A DNA stretch of 53,590 nucleotides from positions 1-53,590 of the forward strand of contig NZ_FOWN01000021.1 of NCBI RefSeq assembly GCF_900115465.1. The letters are read 5' to 3'. The notes beneath the pieces are model-generated. The model worked only from the letters and a program-made list of their open reading frames with translations. It had not been told where the DNA came from and did not search any database. This document shows, piece after piece, positions 33,448 through 41,900 of this stretch. The stretch comes from Halolactibacillus alkaliphilus. Its GTDB lineage: Bacteria > Bacillota > Bacilli > Bacillales > Amphibacillaceae. A program made the translations under genes and the position numbers. Positions within the stretch are counted from its first letter, which is position 1; each line of letters starts with the position of its first letter.

Positions 33448-35994
33448 TTGGGTGATTTACAATCTCTCTCTGATTTATTTCAGAATAAGCTTTTTAGGAT
33501 TCCAGACTATCAAAGAGGATATGCATGGAAGCAAAGTCAACTTATAGATTTCTGGGATGATGTGATGAATCTACAAGAAGATAGGTATCATTATACCGGA
33601 CTACTTTCTCTAAAAGCTGTACCCAAATCTGAGTCAATAGGCTGGGGCAATGATAAATGGTTGTTGGATTCAGGTTTCAAAGCTTATCATGTTGTTGATG
33701 GGCAGCAAAGACTTACTACATTTTCAATATTGATGAATGAAATCGTATCGTTTGCTAAAGGACTTGATATCAACGCTGAAAAAAATGAGGATGAAGTAGT
33801 CATCTGTTTTCAAACTCTGAAATCGATACGATCGAAGTATATATCGCAAAAAAGACCGCCACAGAATATCATTACTACCTATTTATTTGGTTATGAGATT
33901 GACAATCCAAGTGCTGAGTATCTTACATACAAGATTTATGAAGAACCGCACAGTGGAACGATTAACGAGACATATTATACTAAAAATTTGAAGTATGCTA
34001 AGGAGTTTTTTATTGATTGTTTAAATAAATTGTTTGATTCAGAAGGCTTAGATGGGATAGAAAACCTTTATCGTAAATTGACTTTACAACTTATGTTTAA
34101 TATCCACGAGATCGAAGATGATTATGATGTTTTTGTTGCATTCGAAACAATGAATAATCGAGGGAAAAAGCTTACAAATCTGGAACTTCTCAAGAATAGA
34201 CTTATTTATCTAACAACATTATATGATGATGTTCAACTAGATGTTATTGATAAGGATGAGTTAAGAAAACAAATCAATGATGCGTGGAAAGAAGTGTATT
34301 ATCAGCTTGGCAGAAATCAAAATGCTCCATTATCTGATGATGAGTTTCTAAGAGCGCATTGGATTATGTACTTTCATTATTCACGTAAAAAAGGGGATGA
34401 TTATATAAAATTCCTGCTCAATAAATTCTCAGCAAAGAATATTTTTGAAAAGCAGGTAGTTGCTATTGATGAAGAAATCCCTGAGGTAATAGAAGATGAA
34501 GTTGATGAAGATGATGATAGCATTCAAAATCTAGAGAATGATATACCTATTGAAATTAGTAAATTAAAGCCTAATGAAATAAGATCTTATGTCAATAGCT
34601 TAAAAGACGTTGCCAAGTACTGGTTTTATACGCATTTTCCAGAACAAAGTGAATTAACTAATGAAGAAAAAATATGGTTAGAAAGACTTAATCGAATTGG
34701 TATTGGTTATTTTAGACCTATCGTTACAATTTCTCTAGTTCCTGAATTGAATATATCTCCAAAAGATCGAGTCGAGTTCTTTAAGGCTGTTGAAAGATTT
34801 ATTTTTTTATCTTTTAGAATGGCGGCATTTCAATCCAGCTATAAGAGCAGTGATTATTATAGAAAAGCCAGAGCTTTGTATATGCGAGAGATTGAGATTT
34901 CAGAAGTAACCAAGTCTCTTACAGAAACTGCTACATATGATATGGACTATGCTATTAAGAACTTTATTACTAGAATAGATAAGCGCTTCTCAAATGGTGA
35001 TGGGTTTTATGGATGGAGAGATCTTCGATATTTTTTATATGAGTATGAATTTGAAAAAGCTCTTCTTACAGGAATTGAAAAATTAGGATGGAAGCCATTT
35101 ACAAAAGTTGAAAAAGATAAAGTTACGATTGAACATATACTTCCTCAAACACCCACCAAGTGGTATTGGAGAAATCAATTCAGGCAATTCGATGAAGAAG
35201 AGATAAAAACATTATCTGCTTCATTAGGAAACTTGTTGCCTTTATCGCAAAGTGTAAACTCATCATTGCAAAATGATAGTTTCGAAGATAAAAAATCATC
35301 TAATACTAAAGGTCGTAGGGGATATGAAGATGGTTCTCATTCAGAGATTGAAGTATCACACCACTCTGAATGGAATGCAAAAAGCATTTTAGACAGAGGA
35401 ATGAAAATGCTTAGATTTCTTGAAAAGCGATGGAATGTGTACTTTGATAATGAAGAACAGATGTTGGAGCTTTTACACTTAGAATTTGTCAACGATGTCA
35501 GAGAAGAAGTGCCAGAATTGCCATTAGAGATAATTGCACCAGGAATGGTAGATATTACTAATGGTGGTAGTTCAGTATCGACTTCAGATTTGCAATTAGA
35601 CTTTTGGACGAATTTTGTGAACTATTGTGCAGAGATTGGAAGAACTGATGACATTGGTTCCAGGAAACCTTTGAGACAAAATTGGTATGATGTAAGTATA
35701 GGAAAGACAGGTTATCATGTTTTCTTAAATATAATTGGGAAATCCACACTACGAATTGGCCTGTATATTTATAGCGGGGAAGTTTTTACTAAGCTAGAAG
35801 AAAATAAAGAAACCATAGAACAAGTTTGTGGTTTTAATTTAGAATGGTACACAAGTAGAAAGACGAGTGTACACAAAAGAGTTCTGTATTCAACAACTAC
35901 AGATTTGTATGATAAGTCAAAATATCAGGAAAGTTTTAATTGGCTTATAACTCATTTTGATAAACTAAAGGAAGCTTTGGATGCAGTTGACTAA
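33448..35994 (+). CDS. DUF262/DUF1524/DUF4268 protein, GmrSD-like restriction candidate
   Basis: An 848-aa protein. Residues 8-260: DUF262 (ParB-like NTPase fold) with IPDYQRGYAW (18-27) and DGQQRLTT (84-91). An acidic linker follows near 350-370. DUF1524 (HNH nuclease) has IEHILPQ at about 561-567 and LGNLLPL near 593. Residues about 715-848 match DUF4268: FWTNFVNYC, then RQNWYDVSIG. In GmrSD and SspE relatives the first domain senses modified DNA and hydrolyses NTP, and the second cuts. An intact gene of this type in a recombinase island suggests phage defence; this is inference. TTG start behind AAAGGTGG. No partner gene is seen. Confidence 0.8.
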   Translation: MGDLQSLSDLFQNKLFRIPDYQRGYAWKQSQLIDFWDDVMNLQEDRYHYTGLLSLKAVPKSESIGWGNDKWLLDSGFKAYHVVDGQQRLTTFSILMNEIVSFAKGLDINAEKNEDEVVICFQTLKSIRSKYISQKRPPQNIITTYLFGYEIDNPSAEYLTYKIYEEPHSGTINETYYTKNLKYAKEFFIDCLNKLFDSEGLDGIENLYRKLTLQLMFNIHEIEDDYDVFVAFETMNNRGKKLTNLELLKNRLIYLTTLYDDVQLDVIDKDELRKQINDAWKEVYYQLGRNQNAPLSDDEFLRAHWIMYFHYSRKKGDDYIKFLLNKFSAKNIFEKQVVAIDEEIPEVIEDEVDEDDDSIQNLENDIPIEISKLKPNEIRSYVNSLKDVAKYWFYTHFPEQSELTNEEKIWLERLNRIGIGYFRPIVTISLVPELNISPKDRVEFFKAVERFIFLSFRMAAFQSSYKSSDYYRKARALYMREIEISEVTKSLTETATYDMDYAIKNFITRIDKRFSNGDGFYGWRDLRYFLYEYEFEKALLTGIEKLGWKPFTKVEKDKVTIEHILPQTPTKWYWRNQFRQFDEEEIKTLSASLGNLLPLSQSVNSSLQNDSFEDKKSSNTKGRRGYEDGSHSEIEVSHHSEWNAKSILDRGMKMLRFLEKRWNVYFDNEEQMLELLHLEFVNDVREEVPELPLEIIAPGMVDITNGGSSVSTSDLQLDFWTNFVNYCAEIGRTDDIGSRKPLRQNWYDVSIGKTGYHVFLNIIGKSTLRIGLYIYSGEVFTKLEENKETIEQVCGFNLEWYTSRKTSVHKRVLYSTTTDLYDKSKYQESFNWLITHFDKLKEALDAVD

Positions 35995-36025
35995 AATTAC
36001 ATGTGCCTAAAGGAGGGTAGCCTCA

Positions 36026-36151
36026 ATGCATGGAAAAATAACCGTAGATAAAAATGAATATCATTTCTTTTTTGATGAAAAGACTTTTGAGCTAACTATC
36101 CACGATTTTCCTGCAATTATATTGTCCACTGAAGGTATATGTAACTGCTAA
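36026..36151 (+). CDS. 41-aa orphan ORF
   Basis: ATG at 36026, eight bases after a strong AGGAGGG, 31 bases after the DUF262 gene. The peptide starts MHGKITVDKNEYHFFFDEKT and ends GICNC. I do not recognise it. The strong ribosome site and beta-rich start suggest the 5' end of a larger gene whose remainder was deleted, just before the broken antitoxin. It could also be a genuine small partner of the DUF262 protein. Confidence 0.4.
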   Translation: MHGKITVDKNEYHFFFDEKTFELTIHDFPAIILSTEGICNC

Positions 36152-36204
36152 AATAAAGTATACAGGTATCGCCTGATAAAAATGGACGAGGTGATTTAGC
36201 TGTT

Positions 36205-36357
36205 ATGAGTATTGAAGCGTATGAAGCACTAAGTGGCAAAATAGATCTTTATCGACAGCTTGATGAGGGAAGAACAGCTGTTGAAGAAGGAAGAAAACGG
36301 CCATTTGATGAAGCTATGAATCATATTAAACAGAGTATAACTGATGGAAAAATATAA
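36205..36357 (+). pseudogene. Phd/YefM-type antitoxin, N-terminus missing
   Basis: The frame reads KNGRGDLAVMSIEAYEAL, a hallmark of Phd/YefM antitoxins, then a DEGRTAVEEGRKRPFDEA toxin-binding tail. The family is about 80-90 aa; only some 50-65 remain, and a stop codon lies just upstream of the homologous part. The DNA-binding N-terminal third is lost. The ATG at 36205 could still give a 50-aa toxin-binding fragment. It overlaps the toxin gene by 14 bases, the usual arrangement. Confidence 0.7.
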
Positions 36358-36574
36358 CGTTGAATTAACAGTGATAGCTGAAAATGATCTGCTGGAAATT
36401 GTGAAGCATATTACTTTCCAGCTCTTTATACCTGTTTCAGCGCTTATCCCAATTAGGATACAGGAAACTTATCGTCAAAATTATATCGTCTTCTTTTCCA
36501 TCAATGAGAAAGAAAGGATAGTCGATGTAGAAAGAATACTTTATCCTAAACATGACTGGCTTAAGTTTTTATAA
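36344..36574 (+). pseudogene. RelE/ParE-type toxin with internal deletion
   Basis: A 76-aa frame. It starts like ParE toxins (VELTVIAENDLLEIVKHI) and ends like them (NYIVFFSINEKERIVDVERI, then HDWLKFL). About 25-30 residues of the middle, from the second helix to the start of the beta sheet, are missing; relatives are about 100 aa. The frame is kept but folding and toxicity are doubtful. Together with the truncated antitoxin it points to deletion scars in the island. Confidence 0.7.
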
Positions 36575-36603
36575 TCTTCATGTACATCATTTACTGGATA
36601 TAC

Positions 36604-36658
36604 CGTCATCATCCTCGAAGTTCCAAGCTGAACTTTAAGTATGATGGCGTTTTTTTTA
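36604..36658 (+). terminator. Terminator after the toxin remnant
   Basis: CGTCATCAT (36604-36612) pairs with ATGATGGCG (36641-36649) with one wobble, AAGTT pairs with AACTT inside, and T8 follows. Confidence 0.78.
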
Positions 36659-37273
36659 GAAAATGGTCAAGAACTTTCGTGACATCAACATAGCTCAGCT
36701 TTAAAATTATGGTTAGATTTTTTAATTGTTTAGTTTAATAGAAGCAAGTCAGCCTTGAGAATCTTTTAATAAAATAATGTAAATGAGTCTAATCTACCTC
36801 GTTTAATATGAGAAAAAAGTAATGAACTATAAAGGATTAAATGCTATTATGGTAGTGTCATAAACATTTTTGAATAATAGATGATGAAGAACCTTTGTTT
36901 ATCTTATTCCTGTTAATAAGAATGCCTTTAGTTTTACAAACACAGTTTAAGTACCGGATAAAAAATGATAAGCATCGAATGATGAGTGAGAGAAATAACT
37001 GATCAACACATTGATATAGATACAAAGCATGCTCAATTGCCAAAGCATTAAGATAGACTGAAAAGAATCGAGCGGTGTGAATTTATAAAAAAACATTGAA
37101 TCACTTTAATACATAATGTAAAATAATTTCCTCCAAAAAACAAACGAGAACCTTGTTGTTTTGGAGGTGTAAGTAAATAAAATACTTACGCTTATAGAGA
37201 AGCCTCAATTATTTAATGTAATGGTGAAAATATTGAATAAAAATAAGGTTAATAGAAGAGGGAGAAGAAAGTG
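36659..37273. other. AT-rich intergenic stretch before the GGDEF gene
   Basis: About 600 bases with many stops in all frames; a 61-codon minus-strand frame at 36858-37043 resembles nothing I know. The only clear structures are the inverted repeats at 37130-37189. Confidence 0.5.
37130..37189 (+). repeat. Two adjacent inverted repeats upstream of the GGDEF gene
   Basis: CCTCCAAAA (37130-37138) pairs with TTTTGGAGG (37159-37167), extended by an ACAA/TTGT-type inner stem. Immediately after, GTAAGTA (37169-37175) pairs with TACTTAC (37183-37189). Neither has a T run. They are about 85 bases before the start codon, so a leader or operator role is possible. Confidence 0.55.
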
Positions 37274-39256
37274 ATGCAACTAGATACAAAAACACTTATT
37301 TTTATATTAAGTCTTATTTTAATCACTCAAGTTATTGCTTTGTTTATTCAATACCAATTAGAAAATAAACCTTACCGTGGAATTGGCTGGTGGTTAAGTG
37401 GCGCGTGTTTAATGGTCCTTGGTGTCCTCTTTATGCCTTTAGTGAATGTAGAATCGTTACGCTTCCTCGCAATGGTGGCCAATCCGTTCATGGTGCTCGG
37501 ACAAGTATTTTTTTATATTGGAATTGTTCGTTTTTTTAATCAAAAAGAAAACCGCTATTTACTTGGTACGTCATATGTTGTATTCTTGCTGATCTATTAT
37601 TATTTCATATTTATCGATAATGATATTTCAAGTCGTACAATCGTCATCAATAGTGCGTTAGCGCTTATTTCTTTTCTAACACTGCTTAAACTTATATCCG
37701 AAAAAGATCAAGCGAAATTTAATGCTGCCAAGTTTACTGCAGTTGCGTTTTTAGTCTACGGTATATTTTTAACGGTAAGAGTAATCTATACCGTGCGTGC
37801 GCCATCGGTTCAAACATATATTGAACAAGGTATGCTTCTTAAAGCAAGCTTTATAATTCCTGTTATTACGAGTAACCTTTGGACTTTTGGCTTGGTTCTT
37901 ATGATCAATCAGCGCCTAAACATAGAAAATCTTTTGGAAAAAGAGAAAATGCGTTTGATTTTCAATACGGGACCAGATGCCGCGATGATTACACGATTAC
38001 ATGATGGGGCATTTGTCGATGTAAATGGAGGATTTTCAACCATATTTGGCTACACGCGTGAGGAAGTATTACAAGATCATACTGCCAAAATATGCGTATG
38101 GAATCAAAACGATGACCGACAACAATTTATAATTAAGTTAAAAGAACAAGGGATCTGCGAAAACATGGAATATCTATTTAAAGATAAGAAAGGGCAACAG
38201 TTTTACGGAATAATCTCAGCGAGAAAGATATTGATCCAAGGTGTGCCCCATAGTATTAGTGTTATTCGTGATATTACGAAACGAAGAGAAGTAGAACAAG
38301 CGTTAATGGAAAGTGAAGAACAATACCGTTCTATTCTTAATGCGTCACCTGATGATATTACTATCACCGATTTAGAGGGATACATTCTTATGATTTCTCC
38401 AGCGGCTAAACAAATGTTTGGATACGAAGAGTCGTTTAATCAGTTTGTTGGGATGCATATATTAGATTTTATCGTGCCTGAAGATGTTGAAAGAGCAAAA
38501 GCTAATATTCAAAAGATGTACCACGATGGTGCTAGTCGACCGAATGAGTATCACGGGGTGAGGCAAGATGGAAGTACATTTGATATTGAAGTGAATAGCG
38601 GGTTTGTGCGTAATCCTAATGGAGAGCCTATTCGCATGGTATTTATTGTTCGAGACATCACAGAACGTAAAATAGCCGACCAACAAATCCAAGCTTTGGT
38701 TCAACAACTTGAAATCGAAAAAAATACAGCCCAATTACATGCGATGACTGATAGTCTAACAGGCTTATCCAACAGAAGATATTTTGATCTTGTTCTTAAA
38801 ACAGAATTTTATCGATTGAGACGATCTAAAATGGCATTGTCACTTATTATGCTTGATATTGATCATTTTAAGAAATTTAATGATACCTATGGCCATCTAA
38901 ATGGTGATGAATGTTTAAAAAAGATAGGTGATACACTTAGGGCGATTGTTGGTCGAACAACGGATACAGTAGCTAGATTCGGTGGAGAAGAATTCATTGT
39001 CATTTTACCTGAAACAGATGCTCATGGGGCAATTAATGTGGCAGAAAGAATTCGATCAGGTGTAGAGTCACTTAAGATTAATCATTCAGCATCGGATACT
39101 GCTCCATACGTTACCGTTAGTCTTGGGGTAGTAAGTGTTAATCCAAGCAATGTTATCTCACCAAAGCACATCGTCGAAACAGCAGATAAAGCTCTTTATG
39201 CTGCGAAAAATAATGGGCGTAACCGAATGGAAGTAATTGATGAGAGCAACACTTAA
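37274..39256 (+). CDS. Membrane PAS-PAS-GGDEF diguanylate cyclase
   Basis: A 660-aa protein. The first 210 residues hold about six to seven membrane helices (for example LIFILSLILITQVIALFIQY). Two PAS domains follow (about 225-340 and 350-470), each ending in the typical VIRDIT or VRDITERK. A coiled linker leads to a GGDEF domain (DSLTGLSNRRYF, then FGGEEF near residue 571). An intact GGEEF and the N-terminal signature support cyclic-di-GMP synthesis. The RxxD inhibitory site is not obvious. No EAL domain. ATG 37274 follows GGAGAAG; GTG 37271 is an alternative. Confidence 0.9.
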   Translation: MQLDTKTLIFILSLILITQVIALFIQYQLENKPYRGIGWWLSGACLMVLGVLFMPLVNVESLRFLAMVANPFMVLGQVFFYIGIVRFFNQKENRYLLGTSYVVFLLIYYYFIFIDNDISSRTIVINSALALISFLTLLKLISEKDQAKFNAAKFTAVAFLVYGIFLTVRVIYTVRAPSVQTYIEQGMLLKASFIIPVITSNLWTFGLVLMINQRLNIENLLEKEKMRLIFNTGPDAAMITRLHDGAFVDVNGGFSTIFGYTREEVLQDHTAKICVWNQNDDRQQFIIKLKEQGICENMEYLFKDKKGQQFYGIISARKILIQGVPHSISVIRDITKRREVEQALMESEEQYRSILNASPDDITITDLEGYILMISPAAKQMFGYEESFNQFVGMHILDFIVPEDVERAKANIQKMYHDGASRPNEYHGVRQDGSTFDIEVNSGFVRNPNGEPIRMVFIVRDITERKIADQQIQALVQQLEIEKNTAQLHAMTDSLTGLSNRRYFDLVLKTEFYRLRRSKMALSLIMLDIDHFKKFNDTYGHLNGDECLKKIGDTLRAIVGRTTDTVARFGGEEFIVILPETDAHGAINVAERIRSGVESLKINHSASDTAPYVTVSLGVVSVNPSNVISPKHIVETADKALYAAKNNGRNRMEVIDESNT

Positions 39257-39312
39257 TGGACCGATGATGGATACCTATATGATAATTAATGTAGAGTTTT
39301 TAAAAAGAAAGT

Positions 39313-39363
39313 TATGACCATTAATGATCTAGCCCTTCCTTTTTAACAGAATGAATGGTCATA
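39313..39363. repeat. Inverted repeat between the GGDEF gene and the tnpB remnant
   Basis: TATGACCATT (39313-39322) and AATGGTCATA (39354-39363) are perfect inverted repeats, 31 bases apart. No T run follows, so it is not a standard terminator. It may mark an element junction. Confidence 0.45.
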
Positions 39364-39379
39364 TTATTTGATTTAAGTA

Positions 39380-40187
39380 ATGTTTGAAAGAGTCAACTAT
39401 TCATTGCTGCGGGTAGACTGTATAAGCGGACGATATATGAAGGTGACGGGGCGTTATGGTAAGATGACCATTTCTGGACGTAAAGATGCTAAATCAGGTA
39501 ACTTTGTCTTTCATTATCACCCAGAGACGCATACCCTTACCTTCAAAGCGATTGACCAATGTGTGATTAGTCTCTCTGACGTTGTTTTCCCCTATGGCCA
39601 AGACCATGTCAACCATGCCATTCAGACACAAATGAACCTGAAAGATAAGAAGAAGTACGGGAAGCCCATTGGATGGTCACTTGAGGACCATGGTGCCTAC
39701 TATAGCGTTAAATGCTTAATTGATGTGCCTCCTGTCCCCTATCTAAATACGTCCACATCAACCGGTATGATGGGTGTTGATTAGAATGTTATTCATATCG
39801 CTGTCGCCAATGTCAACGACATTGGTCAATGTGTGGATGCCTTTACCCTTCCGTTTAACTTAGAGGGTAAAAGTAGTGGACAGGCAACGAAAATAATAGA
39901 AGCGGAGGTCATTGCCCGTCGGGCAATGGGCGTATATGACGCGTATCCTGTCTTTTGTTAGAACCCATGTTTTCTACCAGACAGAACGATTCGACCAAAG
40001 CAAGTTGCGTTCCTGGAACACACTATTTCCCCAGCAGGCTTTAACAGATGTTGAGAAAATAGGTTTGCGGCGGTTGGAGAGTAGAAAACCCCACGCCTAG
40101 TTGAACGAGTGTGGGTCACCTTTGTGGTGTCTTTATGGAATCCCCTTCCTCAAACATTCGTTAGAATGTTAGGTGGGGGTAGTTCAA
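39380..40187 (+). pseudogene. tnpB: tnpB remnant with stop codon and deletions, right end intact
   Basis: The frame encodes the middle of TnpB: GRKDAKSGNFVFHY, DVVFPYGQDHVNHAI, NLKDKKKYGKPIGWSLEDHG. It then reaches MMGVD, the first RuvC aspartate, directly followed by TAG at 39782-39784 where relatives have Tyr or Cys. Reading goes on with HIAVANVNDIGQ up to TKIIEAE, then jumps to VIARRAMG and to the C-terminal tail; about 80 and 20-30 residues are missing at two places. The N-terminus and left end are absent. The right end at 40187 abuts asnO. Confidence 0.82.
40091..40187 (+). ncRNA. Candidate omega-RNA (TnpB guide scaffold), copy at 40 kb
   Basis: Counterpart of 16951-17046. CCACGC (40091-40096) pairs with GTGTGG (40109-40114). 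Compared with the first copy, a T-A pair has become C-G and a G-C pair G-T, so pairing is kept while bases change. The loop TTGAAC (40101-40106) pairs with GTTCAA (40182-40187), and CATTC-GTTA-GAATG forms an inner hairpin. The guide segment would begin at 40188 and read into asnO. Confidence 0.5.
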
Positions 40188-41557
40188 TCGCGTCTGAGCT
40201 CAAAGCATTATTAGCACATGATGCAGTGAAACCGATTTTAGATCAACAAGGTGTTAGTGAAGTTTTGGCGCTCGGTCCATCGAGGACACCAGGAAATGGT
40301 GTGTTTAAGTGGATTCATGAATTACGAGCGGCCCATGTTGGAACACTTGATCGAAGGGGTTTCAAAACATGGAGATATTGGGATGTTAAAAGTAGAGCAC
40401 ATACAGAAACCCTCGAAAAAACAGCGCAAACTGTTCGCGCGTTATTAGTAGATGCTGTCGAACGTCAACTTGTATCAGATGTTCCAATCGGTACCTTTCT
40501 CTCAGGTGGCGTTGATTCAAGCGCAATAACCGCGATAGCTGCTAATTATTTAAAAAAACATAAAAATCAAAGACTCCCGACCTTTTCAATTGATTATGAA
40601 GATAATGCGCATTATTTTAAAGAAAGTACTTTTCAACCGAATAGTGATGCCGATTTTATTGGGAAAATGGTAGAGGCGCACAATACCGAGCATTACACCT
40701 ATATTTTGGATAATAAGACACTAGCAGAATTATTAAAAGAGGCAGTCGAGTATCGAGACTTGCCGGGGATGGCTGATGTTGATAGCTCATTATTGTGGTT
40801 TTGTCAGAAAACAAAAAATGAAGTCACTGTAGCGTTATCTGGAGAGTGTGCAGATGAGATATTTGGCGGGTATCCTTGGTTTTACCGAGAAGAAGATTTA
40901 AAGCGGGAAGGATTTCCTTGGATTCGATCAGCTGATATTCGTACACGATTACTTACAAAAGAATGGCAAGAAAAGTTGGATCTTCACGCCTATATGCTAA
41001 AAAGTTATCAAGAGACAATAGATGCAACACCAAAATTCGAAGGTGATAGTGAATCAGAAACAAAGCGGAGAGAAATGTTCTACTTAAACATGCATTGGTT
41101 TATGCCGACCTTATTAGATCGAAAAGATCGCATGAGTATGGGGGCTAGCTTTGAGGCGCGTGTGCCTTTTAGTGATCCCCGATTAGTTGAGTATGTTTGG
41201 AACATACCATGGGAAATGAAAAATTATCAAGGGAGAGAAAAAGGTATTCTAAGAAAAGCGCTTGAAGACTTAATTCCAGAAGATATTTTATATCGGAAGA
41301 AAAGTCCTTATCCAAAAACCCATCATCCAGCATATACAGAGGCAGTAGTAGAGTGGATGGAACGCATTCTGGATGATCCGGATGCGCGTTTATTTGAACT
41401 TTTTGATAAAGAGGCAATAAGAGAACTTGTCGCAACAAAAGGAGAAGAAATTGATGCACCATGGTTTGGACAATTAATGAAAGGACCTCAATTGCTAGCG
41501 TATTTAGCACAAGTAGATTATTGGTTACGTAAATATGACGTTGTAATAGAAAAATAA
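40187..41557 (+). pseudogene. asnO: Asparagine synthetase (AsnO type), glutaminase domain missing
   Basis: From IASELKALLAHD at the tnpB right end to the stop, about 456 residues match the C-terminal synthetase domain. The ATP-pyrophosphatase motif is FLSGGVDSSAI; ALSGECADEIFGGYPWFYRE and MSMGASFEARVPFSDPRLV are also conserved. The first 160 or so residues, with the N-terminal Cys nucleophile and glutamine site, are absent and do not occur elsewhere in the window. A fused start inside the tnpB end is possible but could at best use free ammonia. Intact relatives have about 610-630 aa. Confidence 0.88.
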
Positions 41558-41653
41558 CACTTGCTCCATCAAATATCTCGTGAATAATGTGACGGGTTAT
41601 ATTCAATGATAACGTGATTTAGCAACAATATTTACAAAAAGAGCCCTAAATAC

Positions 41654-41690
41654 AAACAAGTAGCGCATGGTGACGCTACTTGTTTTACAT
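41654..41690 (+). terminator. Terminator after asnO
   Basis: AAACAAGTAGCG (41654-41665) and CGCTACTTGTTT (41674-41685) pair perfectly over 12 bases. Confidence 0.88.
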
Positions 41691-41900
41691 AACGCTTTTA
41701 CGACATAGTTTCACGATGTTTCAGTACTTCATGGCTATATTGACAAGTTTTTACTGACATATGATAAGATAAATCTAAGTGTTTGTAGTCGGTAGAACTA
41801 ATCAGGAAATACTACCTTATTTACCTATAAAATACATAGAGATTTCACATCCTTTTTCCTGTATAATGCGAGTATAAAAAATATAAGGGGCGTTATCTAG
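41691..41900. other. Upstream region of the chemoreceptor gene
   Basis: No ORF. A TATAAT at 41862-41867 is a plausible -10 for the chemoreceptor, though without a good -35; no sigma-D (flagellar) consensus was found. GGTAG/CTACC arms form a weak hairpin near 41790-41815. With the asnO 3' flank the gene-free stretch is 343 bases. Confidence 0.5.

Noticed and set aside
33448-35994. BREX or Dnd/Ssp multi-gene defence operon
   Set aside because: No pglX, brxC, dnd or ssp genes are present; only the single DUF262-type gene is seen.
39380-39784. A new 134-aa protein
   Set aside because: Its sequence is the middle of TnpB ending at an in-frame TAG directly after the RuvC GVD; homology continues past the stop.
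41766-41820. Possible cyclic-di-GMP riboswitch before the chemoreceptor
   Set aside because: Only a short GGTAG/CTACC hairpin; the conserved aptamer core and tetraloop-receptor pieces are absent.
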